Assembly: GCA_034336665.1 (NCBI GenBank)
Contig: CM067585.1
Location: 2,723,731-2,787,730, forward strand
Direction: 5' to 3'
Origin: Luscinia megarhynchos
Lineage: Eukaryota > Chordata > Aves > Passeriformes > Turdidae
DNA: 64,000 nucleotides
Shown here: positions 46,621 to 61,052 of the stretch, piece by piece
Layout of the letters: each line of letters begins with the position of its first letter
Numbering within the stretch: position 1 is the first letter of the stretch
Notes under the pieces: generated by a model
Told to the model about the DNA's origin: nothing
The model's database searches: none
The model's input: the letters and a program-made list of their open reading frames with translations, nothing else
Translations under genes and position numbers: made by a program

Positions 46621-49600
46621 CAAAACATTACCTATTTCAAATTCAATTGTGTCCTAAAACATTATTTCATTGGTAATTCTTGTGAAAAATATTGTTTTCA
46701 AAGTATAACTGCCTATGTGAGTGATCAAATTCATGCAAAATTTCCTGTGCTTTCCAACATGTAGCACTGTGGACATCAGACTGAAAACTAGGAGAAATTA
46801 CAGACAGCCCAAAAGGCACTCACTGTTTAATTGCTGTTCAATAATTTATCAGCATCTAATTTTGAAACTTTTTTTTTTCTGTTTAAAAGTGTTGAATTGT
46901 ATCCAGGCATTCACAGAGATCCAATTTAAATCTAGTCTTGTAATGTGGAACAGGAAGCAGATCCTACAGTGGTGTTAATTTTGTTCCTTTGATGTCCTGT
47001 GGAGTCCCTGTGGAGGCTGTTCTGGTAGGATCCAGCCTTATTGTATAATTGAGCATACAAACACACAGGGAAATTATTTTGATCTCAAGCATCTTAGTCT
47101 AATCTAAAATAATACTTGACTAGGAATGAGAACTACAGCTTGGGTGCTGTGGCATGCTAAACTAACTTCTTGCTACAGATAACACAAACGTACTCTCCAG
47201 ATTCTGCTTATTTCTATCTTGACATTTTAATTTGATGTTCTGCCATGATGAACAATTTGCCTTAGAATTCTCCTGCCTTACAATAAAGGCTGTTAAAAAA
47301 TTTAAGACTTTATCTTTTGAGGGCATTGCTAGCTACATTATATTATGTGTTGCTTTGACCCTTGTCTTGGACATTCCCAGATGTCAATTTTAACTGGCAA
47401 ATCATGACATTACTCTTGTGTTGCATCTAAGCCATTCTGTACCCCAATGAAGAACATTTGCTTCTCAAGAAAAGAGAGAAACAAACGGATTTATACTTTC
47501 TCTAAAGAAAACTATTGCCGGACCTCTAAATATCCAAATCCAATGCATTGCTCATACTTGATTTACAACATTCCAAACACAGACTGTTGAGGAAGTTAAA
47601 CTTCAGTGGTCATACTCCTCCCTTTGTCTTCTATTCCTGTCTGGTGTCTCAAGTGTGTTATGTCAGAATATACCCAGTAAGATGAGCCTGCCCACACTGC
47701 TGTGGATCTGGAATGGGATTGCAGGGTTTGAGTTGTGACCTGAATTGAAGATGTCTTATCTGCTTCTCAGAAATGGGTTTGCCCGTGTCAGGCTCTTTCA
47801 ATTAATAGAATTGGTCATAAGTAGCTTAAAAGTGCTTTTAAAAAAATCAATATCTAGTATGTTGGGGTTTGGGGTTTTTTCCCCCACTTCATAAAGTTAA
47901 TGGGGCCAAATCATGTCCTCTATGTTTCTTACCTGAGCAGTGAACTCAGAGGGCTATTGCCTGAGTATATATTCAGGTTTTCACTTGTGAGAACGATGTG
48001 GTTTGTAATTCTGTTCTAACACAAAGTTTTGCTGCCCTATCCATATGACTTTCTGATAGTTACACAGCTGCTGTAATGCTGAGCAGAACCCTGTAGTCCC
48101 AATAAGTATTGGCTTTTCAATATTCATTGTAAAGTGGATCTAGTACAAGGAGCTTAATTGGAATCATGTTCCAAGTACTCCATCTTGGAAGAAGGTAGTG
48201 TTCCCATATTGCATGTTAGCCTAGGAGGAGGTGAGGTGCTAGTAAATGCTGTGGGGGGAGTGGGGAGGAAGTGAAATACCTCAGTTATAGTGGTTACAAA
48301 ACAGCTGAGAAACAAAAATATTTAAATTACCTTCCTCAAGAACTGTAAGGCTGCGTCTTGTATTTACTGCTGCCCAAATCACCATTTATTTATTAAATAT
48401 GAGGAGTGAGCTAAACATTTTTATAAATGAAAATAACAAACTCAGTAGAAGTTTATAAGATATACCAAGTTCTTTGATTTAGATGGTTTATGGCTACTCA
48501 AATTCACCTTTTAAATTTGCAGCAATACTTTTATTTAATCCTTAGATAAGGTATGCTACAGCTTACTTGAGTAGTGGTGTGTGCTGAACTTGAAGAACTT
48601 AATGAAATGATGAAACAAAATTATCAAGCAAAGATACTGTAGTTCAGTTGAAAAATACCATGTCTGACTCAAGGGAAGAATTTCTCAGCACATTTTTGAC
48701 ATCTAGTTAAAAAATAAATTTAAATTTACTCTCGTGCATTTCTTTTGATTGTTTCTTCAGTATAACTTAGCAAAGATCCTCTATAATATGTTGAAAATGG
48801 ATTTCAGCTTGCACACCAATATTCAGCTTTTATGAGTGTCCTGCTGGCGTTGGAGGAGGAGCCATGAAATGGAGTTTTAATAATCATTTGATCACTCATT
48901 TATAGCAGTTGCTTAAATGTCTGTATTGATAAGGTTTTTGACTTAAGAAGCAAGTTACCAGATTCCTAGCAGTTCCAAAACTTGAGCAAAATACTTTTAC
49001 AGCTACTGTGTTATTATATACTGAATTTCACTTTATTAACAAATTAGTTTACTAAACTCAACTTATAATTTTAGTATTTCATTCAACGTAGTTTGCATTT
49101 TTTCAAAGTGTTAAAGGGTTAATTTTTTTTAGCAATTGTTTATTTTTAAATCTCAGCTTCTGTAGTCTGATTATTAAAGAATGACAACTGCATTGCTTAA
49201 ACCTTTCCAAAATAAACTCGAAGTAGAAGATCACCGCATGATTTTGGTGACTCTGTATAAAAACCTGACCACTTTTTGTCCCTTCTATGTTTGGACATTA
49301 AGCCCATTTCTGTAATTCGAACTACACAGAAAAAAAAATACAGGGGGCACTCTTATTATAAGGCTAGGAGAGAAATAAATGTGAAGTGCTGAGCAAAAAT
49401 AGTCTTAAACCTCTCAAAAACATTTGGTACCAAGACCGATAGACCCTAATGAATGAACGCATTTTCAGCAAGACTTAATTGTTATCCAAAAATGCTGGTG
49501 GCCCACCCATAGAACAGCAAAGACCTATTCTAGAAATCTGTCATCAGCAGCCTTTGATTATGCATGACTTGAGGTGGAGAACGTGTGTGATTAAGGGTTG

Positions 49601-50000
49601 CTTGGACCTAGAGGTTGTCAGTGGAATTCTGGCATTCACGTGAACTACGTGAGTAGCTCAGAGCCTTATAGAAAGAGTGTACCATGTTGTGTTCCTGTTT
49701 TTTCTAAAACAACAACAACAAAAAAGAAGTTAGAGCTTCTGTTAACTTAGAATTTGAATGAAGCTGTTGTAGTCTGTTGGCTTAAATTGTCCTTTGAAAT
49801 CCAGAGCAGTTTTGTTGAGGATGTATTAGTTGATAAAATGTTTAGAGTAAGAGAGAAAAAAAAATCACTTGTAGTAAAGGGAAACCATAAGCTTTTGGTC
49901 TCATTCAAATAAAATAGTGAAGCTGGATCTGTGATACTTGATTATTGATCAGGAACTTCTGAAATTTTAGAACAGGAGAATCCCTCTGAAGAAATGTTTT
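46621..50000. other. HNRNPR downstream region, possible extended 3' UTR
   Basis: AT-rich, no open frame of note except a short plus-strand one at 46721-46978. Contains AATAAA at 47282-47287 and 49211-49216. No transposon recognised. Its even, low-GC, unrepeated character would fit alternative long 3' UTR sequence, but nothing here proves transcription. Confidence 0.4.
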
Positions 50001-53000
50001 AACAACTTGGAGGTTACCAGAAGCTCTGAAAGACAGAATATATTTTCTGATGTCCAGAAATCTGCAAGTGTCAATTTTGTATTTTAACTCCTTCCTTTTA
50101 CCTGACTATCAGGGAAGCGTGATTGAGGCTGACCTGACATGTCATGATGTCGACTTGCTAGGTGGGGTTCGCAGGGGACATTAACCTTGGAGTTATCGGT
50201 AAGAAACCTTTCTTTCTCATTTCCTTCAGTAAGGTGAAAGGGTTGGTGTGGGAGGAGGGAGGATATGAGCTCCACAGACCTGAGCACTGGAATAGCTTTC
50301 AAAATCTGCCATTACCATGGAGAGGTTTCAAGTGTGAAAGGTAAAGGTTGAGGTTAAATTTGTCCAAGAGAGGCATGGCATAGGTTCTTGAAATTAATTT
50401 GAAAATAAAGATGGCTTGCACTTCAGAAGAAGGGTGGATGCTCTTTTAGGGGTGCTGGAAGCATAAAACACTTTGAACATTTAAATTTTTCCTCTCTAAT
50501 TAAATCCAGGTATGGGTTGGATTTCTTTCCCCAACCGTGGAAAAGCAGAGAATTTGCAGCACACTTCTTCAAAGCTTAAGAATGCTGTTAAGAAATGTGT
50601 CCAAGTAGATCTCTGGAAAATAATAAAATTTTGCCTTGGAAATAACAAAACTGGCATATCATGAGTTTGAATCATTTGCATATTGAACATGATAATGCTT
50701 AGAAGGCACTAATTGAGAGAGAATGGCTTTTGTACCAAGGGACAGTTGTAGTTGATCCCATTATAAAATCCTGCTGGATTTTTATAATCATCTCTTTTTG
50801 TGGAGGGCATATGTTGATTCTATACAAACAAATAGCAAAAGCTGAAGAACGGGTTTGCAAATCAAATACTTGGACATGTTGAATTCTTCATGGCACCTGC
50901 TCATCTTGCACCTTTCCTCAGCCAGCAGACTTGTCTTTTCCTGCTTGTTCATGCAGTACTTGGAAAGGAGCAGAGAAGTTGGAAAAGCTTACTAGGCTAG
51001 AGGAGCATTCCAGGTGCAGTCATTGTTTACCATGGGACTGAATAGCATGCCAGTTCTGACACCAACTGCAGAAGAAATGTGCCTGGTGAGTAGAGGTATT
51101 TTGTAAGGATTTTTCAGAAATGAAGTATTTGTTTAATTCCAGATAAACTTCACTCAGCATACTGCGACTTAAGAACAGTTATGATCACACGAAGTCATCA
51201 ATGTTGTTTCACTTGAAAGATCATAAACAGAAAAAAGAGGATCTCTTAATTCTGGATTTTTCAATCTGTATGTCCCATAGAGCTGCTGATAGTGAGTGTA
51301 GTAGGATGTGTTGTACATGCTCAGGTGGTCTGTCTCTGGGAAAGGAAGCAGATGGCAAGGTCCTTACAGGAGAAAAAAACACTGAATGGATTGCTTTTTG
51401 CACATGTGGAATTTGGAGATAGTTGGAAGTAGTGAGAATGGGACATGCTCCTTTCATAAAACATCAGTCTCTTATCACTGAAGTGTATGAGTTTAAAACA
51501 CAGTGTCAGTATATATTTATGTGATTGTAAGCTACCAAATTGCATTAAATGCAAAAAAAAGGGGGGGGGGAAATGAAAAGCAGACCAAATTCCATTTCTG
51601 CCCTCCTTGTTTCAGACACAAGCTTCACTTTTTTTCCTTCCTAAGCACCAGTGAGCATACAGTCTTTTCATTGGGTTTACCTGTTGAACTTCCTGCAGAG
51701 CTTGTGTAAGTGTAGGATACACTTTTTTTTCTGTTTTTAAATCTTCACAGCAGCCTGTGAGAGGTGATTGTATTTCTGTTCTAATTTCAAGGAATGAACA
51801 TCCATTGGATCAACACCTGTTCCTTTGGCATGATTCTTTCTGATATACCTTCAGACATTTCAGATTTGGTGTGCAGAAGGTGCATACCCAGCTGGAATTT
51901 CAGAAGAGACGTGGTGTAAGCATTAATTTCATTATAGGAAAGGAATCTAATTCTGGAGAGCATTCAGCTGTCTTAGCAATGGATGCTTCTTCCTGTTCTG
52001 AAGTTCCCTGCTGTGCTGCTTTAACTGCTGCAGAAAAAGGGAAGCTGCCTGGGCTAAAAGTCCTGTGATTAAAAATAGTTGCTGTTCTTAAAAAAAGCCA
52101 AAATCAACAAAACAACGTTTACACAAAATCCAAATTCCCAAACAAGGAAAAACACCATGGCTGTGCCCACAGCACCCTGCAGACTGGGCACCTTCTCCTT
52201 CTCTCCCTGGGAAGGACAGAGGAGTTGCAGTAGTGTCCTGCAGGTAGGTGATAACTGGGTCAGGTTTGGGAAACACCTCATCAATGCAGCAGTTCAGTAA
52301 ACGAGTTATTGACAGATATGGCTCTAGTCTGACATCAGTTCTGGGGCCTTCAGTGTTTGCTGTGTGCTGCTCCAGGAAGAGGAAAAGAACTGTGAATTCT
52401 TTTTGCTTTCTGTTTTTGCTGGTGTGGCCACTTTTCAGGTATTTCATAAATCTGTTCATGCTGCATTGGGTGTTGTCTTCCCACCTTGGCAGTGTCCTTG
52501 ATGCAGTATCAGGAAGGTTAGAGTTGAAAAGGGCTGCAGTGAGGTGTTCATGGAACTCTGCTGGGAATCCAGAGGTCTTGTACAGTGCTAAAAATTAAGC
52601 CAGGAGAATATCAGCACACGAGCATTCTGCAAGTTCAGCAGGGTCGGACACTGGAGGAGTGTAGATCATAAAAGGGTCCTTTAATAGCCAGATAGCTGAG
52701 CAGTAAGCTCATAAATAAGGACAGTCCTGCTTACTCCAGAAAGTTGAGCAGCTACCTTTATACTGTTTCCAAACAGTTCTGGATTCAATTTAAAATTTTT
52801 GGTGGACACAGCTTTAAAGATGACTCTTAACCATGACCATTTCTGTCAAATTTTTCTGCCCCACCGATTTTCTTTCTGCTGTTATTTAGAGGTTCACTAC
52901 AAGAACCCTGTTCATGAATACCTATTCAGTCTTTATGCCATACATATTGTTTTGGATTTCTGTAGTTTTGACTTTCCAAATTGCTGTACATTTGCAGGAT

Positions 53001-56000
53001 GCTAATATATGGCATTAAATCTAATAAACATTCTGTAGGCTTTTTCATAGAGCACTGCTGAGCTGAACACATAAGTCAGAGGCAAAATTCAGTTTCAGGT
53101 TGAAGAGTGAGTCTGTAGCAGTTCTCCTGGTGAACTTGCCAGCAGGATTTCTCAGCTGCTTCTCGTTCAGATCCAGAGCAATACTTGACCATCAGTGCAC
53201 AAGGCTGCTCTCTGGAAGCAGTTCTTGCTGCTATGATACTGTACAAACCAATAATTATGAGTAGATACATTGAATTTAAGGTTCTGAGAAATGAGGATGC
53301 TTAAACCCTTAATGGTAGCATTGTAGTTTCTTGCTTGACTCTTCCTTTCCTCTCCCATTGTTGGTTGGATGTTCACCTCTACTTGTCTCCTTATGTAGAG
53401 AGAAAGAGGAGAAAAGAGTTCCCTGCAGTGTCTTCTTGAACCAACAAGCTGCTGTGCAGATGCAAAGCCCTGTTGCAAGGTTTGAGATGTTTTTGAGTGG
53501 ACCTTGCTGTTTTTCAAATGATTTTTTGATGTGGTATGTAAAGGTAAAAATACTGCAGGATTCTTCAAATTTCTTTGATATTATTCCTTATCTACATGAA
53601 GTATGAGAACATCAGCTACTAATTTTGTCAGCATTTCTAGATGATAGATGTTGCAGAGAAATGTAGACATCCACTTAGGAACTAATTTGCTCATAAAACA
53701 ATTTTATGCAAAAAACTATTCATCCATCATGTTTGTGAAGCATTAAAACATATATTTTCTTTAATGTTCTGGTAAACATTAAATCTTCTCTGTTTCTTTC
53801 ATGGCAGCTCATAGAAAATAAATGTGCTTTTTTCCCCTCTGCTTTTTTGCTTGACTGATTCTTGGTTGTAAAGTTTTAGTCTTTTCTCTCATGTCAAATA
53901 GATGTTTCCATCTACATGCCTTACGAATGGGTAGAGAAGGGTTTGCAGTGTAGCATGTAAAATCTAAAGGTCACAAATTAAATCTATTTCACTGGACCAA
54001 AAAGGGGTTTGTGGAGTGAAGGCTGCACCTTCCCCAGTGTGGGAGGCTGTGTGGAGGTATCTCCATCAATGTAGGTCATCTTTTTTCTTTCATTGGAAAT
54101 AGCTTGAAAAATCCTTTTAGCAGCTAGGCTGAGGTTTAAAATAGGAGCAGCTGAAGAACATCAAATGTGTGGCTGTATCAGTAGAAGTTGCTGAAATGAC
54201 ATACACATGTGCAAGTATTTGAGTAGCTCTGAGATTTTTCTGATATGAGATGTGTGCACTGTGGGATAGGCAGAGTGTTTGTTTATACATATGGAAGAAA
54301 ACTTACGTGGTTGTTCAGCTCTTAATTGTGTGATTAGCTCCACTCCTTCTTTGACTGAGAAATAAGTAATAATGGAAATTTGCATTTCAGGAATACATGA
54401 AAAGCAGTGCTCTTCTGTTATAGCAAAGTCTAGACTCTAGCAGAAGGGTTTGGAGTCCAATTTTTTTGAATAATCATCCTTCTTCTCAGAAGCAACACTT
54501 GGAATGTTTATTCCTTTAACTTCAGTAATTTTCACTCATTTGAACTTTTTGTACTGATAATGTGTTTTCTGTTCTCTAATTATACAAAAGCCATATATTT
54601 GAGTTCTGGGGATTCAGGTGTGATATCCTGACTTTCCATGCAGATTATTTCTGCAGGGTAGAGTTTTTTGGCATTCTGAAGAAAATTGCTTAGTTTTTTG
54701 GTAGACTTGTCTTGTTTGAACTTTGTCAAGTGCAACTGAAAGCATGTATCTGCAGATACGATCTTCTGAGCAGTTCCTACTGAGACAGGCTATTTTCAGT
54801 GTTGTTCTTATGTGAGCAGAGAGTGGAAGTGAATTAGCTCTGAAAGTTTTCTACTCCATACTTGTACAGAATGACTGACCTTAGGAAAAAGAGGGGGCAT
54901 CAGACATTTGGGAGAATAGTTGTACATTAGACCACTATAGGCAGTCTTCTTCACTCATGGACTTTATTCTCCCTTCTGAAGCTCTCTTAGTAGTGAAGAG
55001 TGGATTTTGTCTCAGAGGTCTGTAATTTGTTTGAGCTAGCTTGAACAAATATTTTATGTTTAAGTCCACACATGTCCTTGAAAACAAAGCTGACTTAATT
55101 CATTTCTCACACTAACACTTTGGTTTCTGCTTTGGCTGCAGTGCAGGTTTTGTTTAGGGTTGAGAATGAGAGCTAGGGAAGGGCCAGGATATGGCTTTTT
55201 GTGCACTCCAGAAAGATTGCTGTAGGAGAATGAATCATACAAAAGGGTTAAATGTGGTGGATCCCATAATTTACCACATGACTTTCCAAGTGGGAAACAC
55301 TTGTAGTCTGATTTTACTGGGAGAGCATTGGTTACATCTCCTTGATAGTACATGTGACCATATTTCGATACTAGCTGGCAGCCATTCCATTCCAGAATGA
55401 GCAGTTACATTAAAGGAACTATAAAGAGTTTCCAGGTGTTGAGCAGGAAGGCTAAGACAGTGAAATATGTGAAATGATTTCAGGTGTCCAGCTGAAGATG
55501 TAGGCACGTAGTGACGGGCCATTCCCCAGCTGAGGACAACTGCTGGCAAGTTATTTGTAGTTTTTCATTTCAGTTAAAGAATAAAAATCTGGTTAGAATA
55601 GGCATATACAAGGCTAGGAGAAATTAGTGATGTATGGCAGATGCAGATAGTGGCTGCTGTTTCTACTAGCTGTAGAAGTAAGGGAGTAAAGCAAGTGACA
55701 CAGATCTGCGTGGGTGAGCAGGGGAGTTCCACCCAAAGACTGGAAAGATGTAGTGGATTACAGGACCTTGTTCTAAGTGTGCTGTGGAGCTGTCTGGCAG
55801 GCAGCGTGCTGGAGGAGCTTGCTGTTTGACTTCAATCTCCCTGTAATATCTCTGAAGAACACATTTGGGCTGTGCTTCTGGAGTGCTTTCCTGAAAGTGT
55901 GCCCACCACACACCAGTGGACTCCACTTCTGAGATGTGCATATCAGGCAAGTAAAGTCATCTCAGGTTTTTGAAGCAAAATGTATGTGAATTCCAAAACC

Positions 56001-59000
56001 CTGAATTGAAGTAAAAGTTTCCAGAGGAATTTTGCATAGGCAGTTAAAGGACTGCTTGCAGTAACATCTAAATTGCATTAAAACAAATCTGATGTAGTCT
56101 GATGATGTAGTCTCCATCTTCTGTGTTGTTATGTCTTAAATTTTTCTAAATATAATGGCTGGGTACAAAGTAACCGTTGTATTTAGGTAGGGAGAAGAAA
56201 GCTAGTAAAGCTGCAGGATTTTTTTTTTTTTAAGAAAGTAAAAAGCTGTTTTTTTGTTAAGGGAATGCTTGCAGTGGGCTGTATCTTTCCATTTTCATCT
56301 TTTCCTCTCAGCTTGATTAGTCCCACTAGTAGTGCACCCTTTGGAGAAAAGATATAGGATAAAAGTGCTTTACAAGTGTTTGGTGAAAATCATGGCATCA
56401 ATGGACCAGCTTTTTCCTAGCATGAAACCCAAATCCAAAGTAGCAACATGCTTGTAGACTGGGTAACCAAGAGAGGAGTAGGAAGCACTAACACTAAATG
56501 GTATCTGTGCTGTCTTCTGTGGCTGTTTCAATTTGAGCTTCTACAAGCTTGAAATACAAAGAAGTTGTGTGTTTTACATCTTTTTAACCATTTTTAACCA
56601 TTTCTTACAAAACCTCTAGTAGTAAGTTAATTAATGCAGGACAGACCATGAAGATATTTGGTGTAACTTTTTTCTCTATTTAAAAATACATGTTTTGCAG
56701 ATACTGAGCTGGATCTGGCCATAGTGACTGTGAATTTTGCTCTTGATGTAACAGAAACATGGGGTACATAATTCATATTGATTCTCTGTTGTCAGGTCCT
56801 GTGTTGGTAGGTGAAAATTAGATAATGATGCCTGAATTGATTAATCCCCTGGGCATGGAGGAACTGCAGGGTATAAATATGTAAGAAGACTTCCAGGAGG
56901 AAGTGTGGGATTGGCAGAGCCAGGTAGATCTCAAGGAAAGACAAGACTCCTTTTTGATGCACAGAGCCTCTGCTTGTGTAAGCAAAAAATTATTCCCTGT
57001 TCCAAACTGAGACCACAAAACCTTTAGTGAGAAAAAACCCATGATCAGACTTTAAGAGCATGAGAATGATTGTAGTTACTTACAGAGATAGGATTGCTTG
57101 ATGAAAATTGAGATGTAAGTTTGATTAGATGTTCATTTGCTTGTTAGACTCCTGGTTCAGTCCTGTCATTAAAGCAGTCAGTGCAGGTGTCTTGTGCTGC
57201 CTCTAAGAAGATGGCTGGTGGCAGAATAAAAGGAGAAGCACAAGTCTGTAGCTGTGTAAATGCACCCCTCTATTAGTTGTCTAAATAAGCTATTTTTGAA
57301 ACTGTAGTTACTAACAGCAATCAGAAATCAGACTCTGAAGAAGTTAAAACTCATTTTTTTATCTTCAGTACACAAGTACCTGGACCCCTTTATCTATTAA
57401 TAATGTTTTAGCTTCCATTTTCATCTCATTTCATAATCCCTGAAAAACATTCATGATGGTGTATGAATTGAGTTGGTAAGTTACCTCTCCCTGTATGTGG
57501 GGAGAAGTTTGATTTCTGGCTTTCCTGAAAGGACTTCAGGACTTCATTTATGCCATCTCATATTCCCAGCCTTTGCACACACAGTGGGATACTAAAGCTT
57601 TGGTACATTACCAAGTCAGTTGGAGCCTGGATATGCTTTTAAATTTACAAAAATATAGCAAAATTCCTATTTCCCTGTAGGTGATCTCTTGGCCTGTGGC
57701 AGTGCTGTGGGGTTGTAGCCTGCAGGGCAATGCTGCTCTTCACTGCCTGACTGATGCAGCCTCTGGCTGATGTGTGGCAGAACAGCAAACAGATGGAAAG
57801 GGATTACTAGAGCACAAGTATCAATCTCATCCTGGATTCTTGGCTGGGTACCATGCTCTTAAACTTGTTAAATAATACCTGGAATAATCAAGATAGGCTC
57901 TACTACTTAAATCAAGTTTATTTTTAGCCCAGTGGTTTTTGAATTGAAACTACTCAGGCAAAACATGTTTTTGAAGTATTTATAATTGCTTTTTACAGTG
58001 TTGCATACAAATTTCAGCTGAATCTGGACTGAAGGAATTTGGGCATACCAGTAGATGGCTTCTCAGGGCTCCTTTGCAACCTTACACGAGAAAAAATTAA
58101 AAAAAAAAAAGAAGAAATAACTGACAAGTAGAGAAATTGAATGGAAGATTATATGACTCTCTAGTTTCTTTGCCATATTTATTGTTACATTTTAAAAATA
58201 TTTTTCATTTTCTAGGTGTTTTCTACTTTTCCTGGAAAAAGCTTTTTTTAGGCTTTGTCCTTCTCAATCTTTTAAGGTTTGTCATGCACCAGTAGTCAGA
58301 AGCCTTGGCTCATATTTACCTCACAATTTAGAACTGATTCTCCTTGTAAACATTTAAGAAGAAAAAAAAAAAAGAAGAAACTAGTATTTCACATCTTCCT
58401 GGTTTTCTGTATTTTAAATTGAAGTGATTAGGAAGCTGGGTTTTAATGAGCTTTTAGTAGAGGTGAGATAGAGAAGTATTTGTGTAACTGCTCATTATAT
58501 TTGTCTAAAATGCCTTTTTGGGTGTCACCTGACTCAGTGCCTTCTCAGGAACCTGCTGCTTTTCAAGGCTCAGGTGGAATATTTGTGAGACTGACACAAC
58601 AAGAGAGGCAGAGGAGGATAAAAATCCATTGTGTTCTCAGAAGTGGAGCTCAATGCCTGCTTTTTTCACCTGTGCTTTGGGTTGGGAGAAGAGCTGAAGC
58701 AGATAGTTTTGGTGTTTTGTCCATTGATCCATGGTGAAGAGCAGCACAGGGCTGCATGAGCTGGCTGAAGGAGGGCAGTCCCTGGGAGCTGCAGAGAGGT
58801 AAGGATTGCTGCAGCTTTTCATTGCTCAGCTCTTGCTTTCTTTGTGCTTCACCTCTGCCTGCAGCCTCTCTCTTTGGTCACCAAGGTGTCAGGCCCTGTA
58901 CACCTGCATCCTTTCCAGTTTCTCTCAGGGAAGTTCCTGATCTTGGCAAAATCCAAACAGAAAGTGTAGCTTTGCCTGCAGCTTTTCAGCTTTTATGTTT

Positions 59001-60000
59001 TGCCACAGAAGTCTGTGCTTGTCTGTTTCCACTTCGTGTGTGACCCCTTCCTCTTTGGGCTTGGACCTTTTCTGCTTTTCATGATGGCTCTTCAAGGCTT
59101 GGTCTTCCAGTCTCCTACCTGCCTTATGTTTACAATAAGTAAAATATTTTCAGTCCTTCGTTCGTTTTGGTGGGTTTTGCCCATCCTGGCATCACTCAGA
59201 GTCCAGGGTAATGTCTGAGGTGTGGCAGTAGTAGGTGATGTTTGAGGTGATTCTGCTTCATTGACTCTGAAACCCTTCCCATTCCATTGAGGTGTTCCCA
59301 TGTCTGCAGTGCTGCCTTCCTGGCCCTGCTGACTTGGAAGAGTTGCCATCTTCCAGAGCATTACCAGAGGTAACAGGAAGGACAAATCAAGCCTTTTTTG
59401 GCTTTGTGGTTTTGCTGTGTTGTCTGAGCCCTTTCTGATACAAATTGTGTATCTTGTGACCCAAGAGTTTTAAGTCCAGAAGTCAGCTTGGTTTGAGAGA
59501 GCTTTAGAGCTTTATACCCCATCCACCTTCATGGCTTCTTTGAGCAGTTATTTGTTGGTTGCATTCATTTGAGGTGAGTGATTTTCATCTGGGTTCTTTG
59601 GTCTCTGGTCTGTGGCTTGTGTTGGATCATCAGCTCAGCTTAGCTTATGCCTCTTGATCTCTTCAGGCTTCATTCATTTTTTAGAGAAATAGGATGTTGT
59701 GATTACAGTTCTTGAATCCCAAAATCTCTAGTTTCTCTGGAATATGTATTCATGGCTTTTGGCTGTTAGTCTTAAGAAATGCTCTTGGGGGTGTGGTAGT
59801 GCACTGGCTCCTGAAGTAGCACCTTGCTGGTGGCACCTTGGCATGGATCATCACTTATATTTGCATAAGCAACATGAAATCTTGCATCCTGCTTATTCAT
59901 CATTCATGTGAGTACATCAGAGTCATTTAGGACTTTAAATGTCTTAAAAAAGAGTAAGCAAACACCAGTTAATGTTACTGCTGCACAACATTATGAATTG
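50001..60000. other. Intergenic DNA without recognised genes
   Basis: Only short open frames, none resembling a known protein. Homopolymer features: A8 followed by G10 at 51553-51570, and a T12 run near 56220. No tRNA or complete mobile element was recognised. Confidence 0.4.
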
Positions 60001-60047
60001 CCTGAGCAGATGTTAGTGAAGTGACTTGCATTTTATTTCATCTGCAG

Positions 60048-60173
60048 GATGTACAGGTTGATCCATCTCTGAACAGATTCTCTCTCCTCAATGGCCAGTT
60101 TGGAAAAGATGATGATCTGTTCCACAATAGCTGGAATTTCTTTTCATTCTGCATGCTTAAGAGAAGCATCTAA
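60048..60173 (+). other. Possible exon of an unidentified transcript
   Basis: Follows a clean acceptor (TTTATTTCATCTGCAG) and reads DVQVDPSLNRFSLLNGQFGK onward for 41 codons to TAA. No family recognised; the absence of a clear donor would make it a terminal exon. May be chance. Confidence 0.15.
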
Positions 60174-61021
60174 AAAATAGCAGGAGGAAGAGAATTTAAA
60201 AGAAGAAAACCTTACTACTAAAGTCAAGAAACATGGATATTCATTACTTATCATGGACCAGACCTCCAAAGTGGTATTCAAAAACTGAAATGTAAAAATA
60301 TCTAAAATCAGCTCTGGCAGTATGTCACACTTCCTTTAGTCAGCTGAAGCAGTAGCTCAGGTGGACATCACCTGCATTCTTGTTTCCAGATTCAGTCCTA
60401 AGTTTTACCTTACAGACAATTGTATGATGCAAAGAGTTGTAGCTTATTTGAAAAAACCCAGAAAGGATCTTTCCAAGTCTACCTCAGTAATTTGGGATAT
60501 TTGGTGGCATGTGAAATAGGTGACTTTGTTTCACTTACCTTTGGCTTTAGAGAGAGGCAGGAGGATGGTGTGACACCTGCTCATGCTCACTGCAGTTCTG
60601 TAAACAGTGTGTGTGAGAGCTGATTAACTATTTGCATATTAATATCACTACCTAGCAATCTTGAATTATTCATGTTAATGAAGAGTCTTTCCTGACACTG
60701 TGAATTCTATTTTATTCATGTTTGCTGCTTTTGTATCTGCTGAATGCCAGCTCCCTCTTTTCCATGGGTAGGATTGCAGGATCTGTGCTCTTTGTTTTAA
60801 TAACTTTCTCCTCTTTGAAATGCCATTATTTCTGGTCTGTTTTTAGATGATGATGGATAGACACTGTGATGGGCACTAAAGCATGGACTTGAAGTGTGCA
60901 CTGTGGTGGCAGGTACTCCTATCTGATCCCAGTGATCTGACATGGCTGAGGAAGGCTTAGGTGCTGTGTGTCTCCATTTATAAATTTCAGTGTTGATTGA
61001 AGTGTTTGTCTTTATTTATAG

Positions 61022-61052
61022 CATTTCCAACAGCTGAGTTGCAACAGAGAAG
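61022..61052 (+). other. Possible micro-exon
   Basis: Acceptors at 61020-61021 (TTTATTTATAG) or 61032-61033 (CCAACAG), and donor GAAG|GTAAGT at 61053. The size would be 31 or 19 bases. Splice signals are good, but the segment is too short to recognise. Confidence 0.2.

Noticed and set aside
51553..51570. A8-G10 homopolymer run as a possible functional site
   Set aside because: It is a simple homopolymer junction, prone to sequencing length error, with no other signal nearby.
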